From CADEDH01 sp039201605 (GTDB lineage: Bacteria; Actinomycetota; Acidimicrobiia; Acidimicrobiales; SZUA-35), in contig JBCCRO010000006.1 in NCBI GenBank assembly GCA_039201605.1, positions 62,001 to 126,000 of the forward strand: DNA of 64,000 nucleotides. The letters are read 5' to 3'. Of the stretch, positions 58,034-64,000 are shown in pieces (the stretch's first letter is position 1; each line of letters begins with the position of its first letter). Under the pieces are notes generated by a model. That model did not search any database and was not told the origin of the DNA. It saw only the letters and a program-made list of their open reading frames with translations. The translations under genes and the position numbers were made by a program.

Positions 58034-61000
58034 ATGACGGTGTGGCGGGCGCGGGTCCAGACCGGTGCGGGGGGCGGCACCGACGATGTACTGGTCGAGG
58101 GCGGCTCGTCGTCGACCGTCGGCGACCTGACGGCCCGCCTCGGCGCCGTGGGCTTCACCGGCGCCGCCCTCACCATCGACGGTCTCGCCTGCCCGCCCGA
58201 TCGGGCGCTGGAGAAGGTGCCCCTGCTCCACGGCTCGACGATCAACCTCGGCGCCCCCGAGGCGAGTCGGATCCCGGCCGCCGGCGTTCACCTGGTGGCG
58301 GTCACCGGTCCCGACGCCGGGCGGCACTGGTTCCTGCCGCCCTCGCCGACCGGTGGCCCGGTCACGGTCACCATCGGCCGCAGCACGGGCGCCGACTGCA
58401 CCGTCGACGATCCGCTGGCCTCCCGCCGTCACGCCCGCCTCACGCTGTCGCCGGCCGCCATCACCGTCGAAGATCTCGACTCGGCCAACGGGGTGGTGCT
58501 GGAGGGCCGCACCACGGCGGGCGCCGTGCCCCTCGACCTCGACGACCACTTCCAGATCGGCTCCACCGTCTTCACCCTCACCCTGCTGGCCGACGACGAC
58601 CGGGCGGTCACCGGCCCGGCCGAGGGCGCCGAGGTGCCCTTCCCCCGCCAGTTCCGTGAGCGGTTGGCCGACCTGCCGGCCAAGCTCGACCCGCCCCGCA
58701 CCACGGCCCCGCCGTCGTCGAGCATCGGCTCCACCTGGTGGCGGGCCCTGATGCCGCTCGTGACCGGGATCGGGTTCGCCGTGATCACCGGCCGGTGGGA
58801 GTTCCTGTTGATCTCCGCCGTCGCCCCCCTGGTCTACGGGTGGGACACCCGACGCCGCAACAAGGCCCAGACCCGGGAGCGGGAGGAGCGCGAGGCCACC
58901 GACGAGGCCAACCGCGTGGCCTACGAGCAGCGTCTGGCGCAGTTCCGGGCCGAGGCGGTCACCCGGAGCCGCCGCGCCGCCCTGACCGGGGGGCTGGGCG
59001 CCCTCTACACCGCCTTCCGCCACGGTCGGCTCTGGGAGCGGACGGCGGCCGACGGTGACTTCGGGGCGGTGACGCTCGGTCTGGCCGACCTGGCCTCCCC
59101 GGTGGCCCGAGGCGGCCTCGAAGCCCATGAGCGCGACGAGCCGGTGTGGGGTTCACCCCTGAGCGTCAACCTCCTCGACACCGGTTCACTGTCGATCGTC
59201 GGGCCCTCCCGACGGACACGGGCGGTGGCCCGCAGCCTGCTGGTGAACCTCGCCGCCACCCACTCGCCGAGCGAGGCCCGACTGTGGCTGCTCACCCGCA
59301 ACACCAACCTGCGGGACTGGGCCTTCGCCCGCTGGCTGCCCCACACCTTCGACAGCGACCGCTCGTGGAGCGTGGCCTCCACCCCCACCGACCGGACCGA
59401 GCTTGCCAAGCGGCTCACCCAGCTCCTCACCACCCGGGCCGAGGAGGCCGACGACCGTTCCCGGCCGCTCCCGCTCCACGTGGTGGTCCTCGACGCCGCC
59501 GGCCTTCTACCGGCCGACGACCTGGCCCGCCTCCTGATCCAGGGCCCTCGTCTCGGCATCGTCGGCATCGTCCTCGACGAGCACGTCGTCCCCGAAGGCA
59601 CCAGGGCCGGCCTGACCCTGGGCGACGCCGCCGACACCGCCTCCTTCCGGGCGGCCAACCACCCGGCGGTCTCCGCCGTGGCCACCGCCGAGCTCGACCC
59701 GTCGGCCGCCGTCGCCGCCGCCGTCCGCCTCGCCCCCCTCCGACTGTCGTCGGCCGCCGCCGCCAACGCCGGCCGCGGCGTGATCCACCTCGTCGACCTG
59801 GCCGACGCCGTCGACGTCGACGGGCCGGCGCTGGTCGACCGGTGGGCCCGCACCTCGCCCGACTCGGCCGCCGTCATCGGCGACGCCTCGGGCACGCCGA
59901 TGTCGGTCGACATCGTCCGCAACGGCCCTCACGGACTGGTGGGCGGCACGTCGGGCTCGGGCAAGACCGAGTTCCTCAAGACGCTGCTCATGTCGCTGTG
60001 TCTCAACAACCACCCGGACGATCTGTCGGTGGTGATCGTCGACTTCAAGGGCGGCGTCGATCACGAGCCGCTCAAGACGCTGCCCCACGTCATCGACGTG
60101 ACGACCAACCTCGACATCGAGGACTTCGAACGGACCATCCGCCTCCTCCACGCCGAGCAGGAACGACGCCAGGCCGTGTTCGGCCAGGCCGGCACGTCGA
60201 ACCTGGCCGCCTACCGATCGGCCCGGGCCACCCGCCCCGAGCTCGGCCCCGTACCGCTGCTGCTGGTGATCGTCGACGAGTTCAGCGAACTCCTGGCCCA
60301 CGAGAGCGGCCGGGAGAAGCTCAAGCGTCTGGAGTCGATCTCGCGCGTCGGTCGTGCGCTCGGCATCCACCTGCTGCTGGTCACCCAGAGCTTCGACGGC
60401 CAGCTCCCGCCCCAGATCGACGAAAACGCCGGGCTGCGGATCTCGCTCCGGGTCGGCAAGGCGTCCAACTCCAAGGCGGTGCTCGGCTCTCCGATCGCGG
60501 CCGAGATTCCCACCCACCGGGTGGGCCGTGGCTACGCCCGCTACGGGGCCGACGGTGAGCTGATCGAGTTCCAGACCGCCCGGGTCGCCGGTCGGTTCCA
60601 GGCGGCGGAGGCCGAGGTCGACGAGTTGACGACCACCGTCATCCCCGCCGGGACGATGGCGGTGCCCGCCGTCGGCGGTCCCTCGGGCGACGTGCCCTTC
60701 GAGCAGTCGGACATGAAGTCGCTGGCCGACGCCATCGACGCCGCCGTGGGCCTGGTCGGGTGGCAGGGGAGCGCCGTGCCGTGGCCAAAAACCCTGCCCG
60801 AGCAGATCCCGGCGGCCGAGCTGATCGGCCTGGGCGCAGCCGAAGGTGCGACCGGTGACGGCGGTGGCTCACTCCCGGTGTCGCCGCCCGGCGCCGTGGC
60901 CGTCGGTCTGGCCGACAATCCCGACCGTCAGCGCCAGGAGCTCGTGCACCTGTCGGATCGGGACCAGCAGCTGTTGCTCGTCGGCGGGCCGGAGGCCGAC

Positions 61001-62332
61001 CTACCCGAGGCGGTGAGCACCCTGGCCCTGGTCGCCGCCGCCCACCGGGCCCCGACCGATCTCCACCTCTACGGAATCGACCTGCTCGGTCGGGGCTTGC
61101 TGCGCCTGGCCGAGCTTCCCCACTGCGGCGGGATCGCCTCCCAGAACGAATCGCTGGCGCTCCGCATGCTCGACGAGCTGTTCGCCGTGGTCAGCAGGCG
61201 CAAGGCCCGCCTGGCCGAGATCGGGGCGGCCGACGTGTGGGAGGCGGCCGAGGTCGGTGAGCCACTCCCGCCGCAGGTCACGCTTCTCGTATCGGGGGCC
61301 GACCGTCTGCTCCTCCACGGTGAAGGGGCGACTAGCCCCCTGCTGGGACCGATCAACACCTTCATCCAGGAGTCGCTGGGGACCCGGGTGCAGGTGATCC
61401 TCGCCGGGTTGCCGTCGGTGGCCGCCCACCGGATCGGCGCCAACATCGGGCGCCGGTTCGTGTTCACCACCGAGGCCGGCGACCTCAAGGGCCTGGGTGT
61501 CCGGGTGGCCACCTCCACCCTGGATCCACCCCGCCGATTCGTCGACACCGCCACCGATCGGGTGTGCCAGCTGGTGCAGCTCGGCCCGGTCGGGGGGTCC
61601 GAGCTCGACGCCACCCGCCAGGTCATCACCGCCCTGCGAGAGCGGCACCCACTCGACGCGGTCGACGCCGAGCGCGGTCCCCGGCGGATCACCGACGTGC
61701 CGTGGCCCCTGCCGATGTCGGTGGCCCGACGCACCCCGCCGGAGGCGCCGCCCGGCTACGACGCGCCGATTCCGCTCGGGCTGGAGACGGCGACCGGGGC
61801 GTGGACGTTCGTCGACGGCTTCTACGACGGGCCGGTGATCGCCGTGTCCGGCTCATCGACGTCGGGCCGCACCACCACGCTCGCCGCCGTCGCCGCCCTC
61901 GCCCCCGTCGGCGGGTGGACCCCGATCGTCTACCACCACTGGCCGCGATCCGATCTGGCCGAGCTTGTCGGCGATGATGTGGCGGTGTTCGACGACGCCG
62001 TCGCCTGTGCCGAACGGATCGAGCAGGCGACCGAGTCGCGGCTGCTGCTCCTGGTCGACGACCTCGACCGGGCCCGCGATCAGGCGCCGCTGGCGGCCGC
62101 CCTCGACCACAAGGACCGCTGTGTGGTGGTGGCGGCCGGAGGCAGCGGGGTGCTCGACGGCATGAAGGGCGCCCGCGACATCCGCACCTGTCTCGTGCTC
62201 GCCCCGCGCAGCGCCCGCGACGGGTTCCCCGTCATCCGACAGGTGCCCGATCAGTTCCTCGGCCGTCGCCAGGGCCGCGGCGTGCTCTCGGCCAACGACA
62301 ACCTGACCGGGATCCAGATCCCGCTGGTGTAG
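58034..62332 (+). CDS. EssC/EccC-type secretion ATPase with N-terminal FHA domain
   Basis: 1432 residues from ATG 58034 (TATCGT 9 nt upstream). An N-terminal beta-rich domain, then an FHA domain around residues 85-190 (TIGRSTGADCTV, ASRRHARL, DSANGVVLEG), two close membrane helices near 235-275 (LMPLVTGIGFAVITGRW, FLLISAVAPLVYGW), and FtsK/SpoIIIE modules. The first full module has Walker A GGTSGSGKTEF near residue 637 and Walker B LLVIVDEFSELL. A middle module lacks a good P-loop, and the last has a degenerate GSSTSGRTTT near 1272. FHA plus tandem FtsK domains is the EssC (T7SSb) plan rather than mycobacterial EccC. It should drive export of the adjacent WXG100-like proteins. No EccB, EccD, EccE or mycosin gene is in the window. 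Confidence 0.9.
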   Translation: MTVWRARVQTGAGGGTDDVLVEGGSSSTVGDLTARLGAVGFTGAALTIDGLACPPDRALEKVPLLHGSTINLGAPEASRIPAAGVHLVAVTGPDAGRHWFLPPSPTGGPVTVTIGRSTGADCTVDDPLASRRHARLTLSPAAITVEDLDSANGVVLEGRTTAGAVPLDLDDHFQIGSTVFTLTLLADDDRAVTGPAEGAEVPFPRQFRERLADLPAKLDPPRTTAPPSSSIGSTWWRALMPLVTGIGFAVITGRWEFLLISAVAPLVYGWDTRRRNKAQTREREEREATDEANRVAYEQRLAQFRAEAVTRSRRAALTGGLGALYTAFRHGRLWERTAADGDFGAVTLGLADLASPVARGGLEAHERDEPVWGSPLSVNLLDTGSLSIVGPSRRTRAVARSLLVNLAATHSPSEARLWLLTRNTNLRDWAFARWLPHTFDSDRSWSVASTPTDRTELAKRLTQLLTTRAEEADDRSRPLPLHVVVLDAAGLLPADDLARLLIQGPRLGIVGIVLDEHVVPEGTRAGLTLGDAADTASFRAANHPAVSAVATAELDPSAAVAAAVRLAPLRLSSAAAANAGRGVIHLVDLADAVDVDGPALVDRWARTSPDSAAVIGDASGTPMSVDIVRNGPHGLVGGTSGSGKTEFLKTLLMSLCLNNHPDDLSVVIVDFKGGVDHEPLKTLPHVIDVTTNLDIEDFERTIRLLHAEQERRQAVFGQAGTSNLAAYRSARATRPELGPVPLLLVIVDEFSELLAHESGREKLKRLESISRVGRALGIHLLLVTQSFDGQLPPQIDENAGLRISLRVGKASNSKAVLGSPIAAEIPTHRVGRGYARYGADGELIEFQTARVAGRFQAAEAEVDELTTTVIPAGTMAVPAVGGPSGDVPFEQSDMKSLADAIDAAVGLVGWQGSAVPWPKTLPEQIPAAELIGLGAAEGATGDGGGSLPVSPPGAVAVGLADNPDRQRQELVHLSDRDQQLLLVGGPEADLPEAVSTLALVAAAHRAPTDLHLYGIDLLGRGLLRLAELPHCGGIASQNESLALRMLDELFAVVSRRKARLAEIGAADVWEAAEVGEPLPPQVTLLVSGADRLLLHGEGATSPLLGPINTFIQESLGTRVQVILAGLPSVAAHRIGANIGRRFVFTTEAGDLKGLGVRVATSTLDPPRRFVDTATDRVCQLVQLGPVGGSELDATRQVITALRERHPLDAVDAERGPRRITDVPWPLPMSVARRTPPEAPPGYDAPIPLGLETATGAWTFVDGFYDGPVIAVSGSSTSGRTTTLAAVAALAPVGGWTPIVYHHWPRSDLAELVGDDVAVFDDAVACAERIEQATESRLLLLVDDLDRARDQAPLAAALDHKDRCVVVAAGGSGVLDGMKGARDIRTCLVLAPRSARDGFPVIRQVPDQFLGRRQGRGVLSANDNLTGIQIPLV

Positions 62333-62372
62333 CCGGTCCACCCCGTGGCGGCGCCCGGGGTCGGCGCCGGGG

Positions 62373-62669
62373 TCAGAGGCGACCGTCGAAGAGGAAGCCC
62401 TTGCGTTGTCCCGGCGGTGGGTTGCCGTGCTCCTCCAACACCGTCTCGGCGTAGGACTTGATGTTGTTGTGACTCTCGCCGGTGCTGATCATGGCCTGGA
62501 TCTCGGCCAGAAGGCCCCGCTTGCCGTCATCGGCCAGGGGGGTGACGATCTTCGACGCACCGTCGGTGTCGAGCGACTTCTTCGGGCCGTCGTCGGGGGG
62601 CGCACCGCCTCGCAACTGTCCACCCTGGATCTGATGCGAGAGCAGGGTGCTGGCCGCTGAGATTTCCAT
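62373..62669 (-). CDS. Small hypothetical protein
   Basis: 98 residues from ATG 62669, with GGGAG 5 nt upstream. Soluble, with a helical middle (KRGLLAEIQAMISTGESHNN, then IKSYAETVLEEHG) and a C-terminal Gly/Pro/Phe segment. No family recognised. It converges on the secretion ATPase gene and is 94 bp downstream of the fibronectin-III gene, possibly in the same transcript; it may be a further secreted or accessory component. Confidence 0.65.
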   Translation of the reverse strand: MEISAASTLLSHQIQGGQLRGGAPPDDGPKKSLDTDGASKIVTPLADDGKRGLLAEIQAMISTGESHNNIKSYAETVLEEHGNPPPGQRKGFLFDGRL

Positions 62670-62762
62670 GTGGTCTCCCGGTGTCGACGGTGTCGCTCTA
62701 TGGCGATTCGTGTGCCTCCTTGAGGAACGGCATTCCCGCCGGGAAACTTGAGTCGGGTGGCG

Positions 62763-64000
62763 CTAGGGCACCTCATTGCTGAGCCGGCAACCCAGGCTGT
62801 TGCAGGCGGCCACCCGGCAAGGGGTACCGATGGGGCAACTCGCCACCCGCGGGCTCGCGGCCACGCTCCGGACCGTGCCCCCACTCTCTACGATGTAGTA
62901 CGCAGTGGCACCTGAACTGGCCGTCCACGACACGCCGTATGACGCACCCCCCTGGCTGGGGTTGAGGAAGGTGGCGACAGGAGCCGCCGGGCAGCCGGGG
63001 ATCGAGGCGGAGCCTGTGGCCGTGGGGCCGGTACCGACCGAGTTCACCGCTCTGACCTGCAACGTCACCGTCTGGGCCACCTGGATGCAGGATGTCCGGT
63101 AGGGCGCTGACCCGCCGGTACTGAGTTGGCAGATCGGTGACGAGGTGGTGGTGCCGGTCCGGCACGCCGTGATGGTCGCCCCGGGAGCGAAGCCGCCCGA
63201 GACGAAGGCACCACCGTTGTGGCTGTACTGGTAGGCGGTGATCGCATCGCCGTTGGCGCCGGCGGCGCCCCAGACCCAGTCGCCGGATCCGCCCAGGCCC
63301 GGGCTGCCGGGTGCCGTTGGCGGGCCGGCGGGGACGACGGTGTTGGAGGCGGCGCCGGCGTCGCCGGGGCCGATCTCGTTGACGGCCCGGATGCGGAACG
63401 AGTAGCTGGTGCCGTTGGTCAACCCCGTGATCACTCCGCTGGCGGGCAGTGCCGACCAGCCACCACCGTTGACGCTGACCTGGTACTGGCTGATGGCGCA
63501 CCCGTTGGCGTCGGCCTCACCGTTGCGGGTCACGGTGGCCTGGGTGTCGCCCCGGGTCGCCGTCGGCGCCGGCGGGGCCAGTGGCGTGCCGCAGGGGATC
63601 ACGGTGGCCGACGGTGAGCTCCACGGCCCCCACCCGGCCCGGTTCTGGGCCCGCACCTCGAACGAGTAGCTGGTGCCGTTTGTCAGCGGGGCCGACGTCC
63701 ACGACACCGTGCCCGCCGGGACGGACGTGACCGCACCGTCGGAGCGGCGAACCTCGTAGCCGAGCAGGCCCTCGCAGTCGGGGTTGGTGGGCTGCGACCA
63801 CGTGACGCTCGCCTGCTTGTCGCCCCGCACCGCGCCGGGGGCGCCCGGAGCGGCAGGCACCGACGCCGGGCACTCGAGCGCCGACAGCGGGCTGGGCGAC
63901 GACTCGCCGGCCAGGTTCACCGCCGTCACCGAGAAGGCGCAGCGACTGCCGTTGGCCAGGCCGGTCCAGGTGTAGGACAGGGCGTTGCCCACGTTGCGTT
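62763..64000 (-). CDS. Fibronectin type III repeat protein, N-terminus beyond right edge
   Basis: The frame is open from the stop at 62763 to the right edge, at least 412 residues. At least three Fn3 modules are visible by their repeated LTNGTSYSF(E/R)VRA(Q/V)N element and Gly-Asp-x-Gln-Ala openers (GDKQASVTW, GDTQATVT); the end has a less typical Cys-containing module (SCPIGTPCRVAACNSLGC). Such repeats form exported stalks or glycan-binding arms. No membrane anchor is present at the C-terminus seen here; the signal peptide, if any, is outside the window. Next to the type VII-like genes it may be an exported surface protein. Confidence 0.88.
   Translation of the reverse strand, partial: RNVGNALSYTWTGLANGSRCAFSVTAVNLAGESSPSPLSALECPASVPAAPGAPGAVRGDKQASVTWSQPTNPDCEGLLGYEVRRSDGAVTSVPAGTVSWTSAPLTNGTSYSFEVRAQNRAGWGPWSSPSATVIPCGTPLAPPAPTATRGDTQATVTRNGEADANGCAISQYQVSVNGGGWSALPASGVITGLTNGTSYSFRIRAVNEIGPGDAGAASNTVVPAGPPTAPGSPGLGGSGDWVWGAAGANGDAITAYQYSHNGGAFVSGGFAPGATITACRTGTTTSSPICQLSTGGSAPYRTSCIQVAQTVTLQVRAVNSVGTGPTATGSASIPGCPAAPVATFLNPSQGGASYGVSWTASSGATAYYIVESGGTVRSVAASPRVASCPIGTPCRVAACNSLGCRLSNEVP

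Overview
This is a high-GC chromosome segment spanning a replication-origin region. The order dnaA-dnaN-recF-dciA-gyrB-gyrA on one side and rpmH-rnpA-yidD-yidC-jag-rsmG-parA-parB on the other is typical of Actinomycetota. The divergent sequences (split kinase in place of a MurJ fusion, unusual RsmG, EssC-like secretion ATPase with an FHA domain) suggest class Acidimicrobiia; that placement is an inference from gene order and protein style, not from a database match. GTG and TTG starts, 4-base stop/start overlaps and apparently leaderless genes are common.

Layout. 1-10.4 kb (minus strand): an acidic low-complexity protein cut by the left edge, a Tad-domain membrane protein, gyrA, gyrB, dciA, recF, dnaN, dnaA; DnaA boxes lie on both sides of dnaA. 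10.8-18.0 kb (plus): rpmH to parB, interrupted between rsmG and parA by a secreted Cys-repeat protein gene on the minus strand and a decayed second rsmG 3' end. 18.0-21.1 kb: a perfect parS, then about 1.05 kb of non-coding DNA carrying about 42 GGGT-led 11-bp units in helical register, then a second ParA-type ATPase and a protein ending in what looks like tandem ribbon-helix-helix folds. This looks like a plasmid-type (parC/RHH) partition cassette beside the normal chromosomal parABS and is the strongest candidate for an undescribed system. 21.1-33.0 kb matches the Mycobacterium sigM-rsmA-trxB-trxA/MviN/pcnA neighbourhood: UspA, trxA, trxB, anti-sigma, ECF sigma, Ser/Thr kinase with a discoidin-like ectodomain, large secreted DUF6049-like protein, GNAT, deacetylase, pcnA.

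33-49 kb (plus): DUF5318 and bifunctional PBP, then a second unusual system: a sugar-type ABC ATPase fused to GAF and histidine-kinase domains, its response regulator, and a complete XylFGH-like sugar ABC transporter, followed by a membrane-anchored FG-GAP/ASPIC protein. Then rpsF-ssb-rpsR-rplI and dnaB, the last with three DnaA-box-like sites upstream. 49-54.5 kb: small membrane protein, Nudix hydrolase, NarL-type two-component pair with an ABC-2 exporter, DUF2277 protein. 54.5-64 kb: a type VII secretion-like locus (two WXG100-like proteins, a large WXG/LXG-like protein, an unknown partner, and an FHA-FtsK/SpoIIIE ATPase of EssC/EccC type), a small unknown protein and a fibronectin-III protein cut by the right edge.

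No tRNA, rRNA, CRISPR array, transposase or integrase was found in the window.
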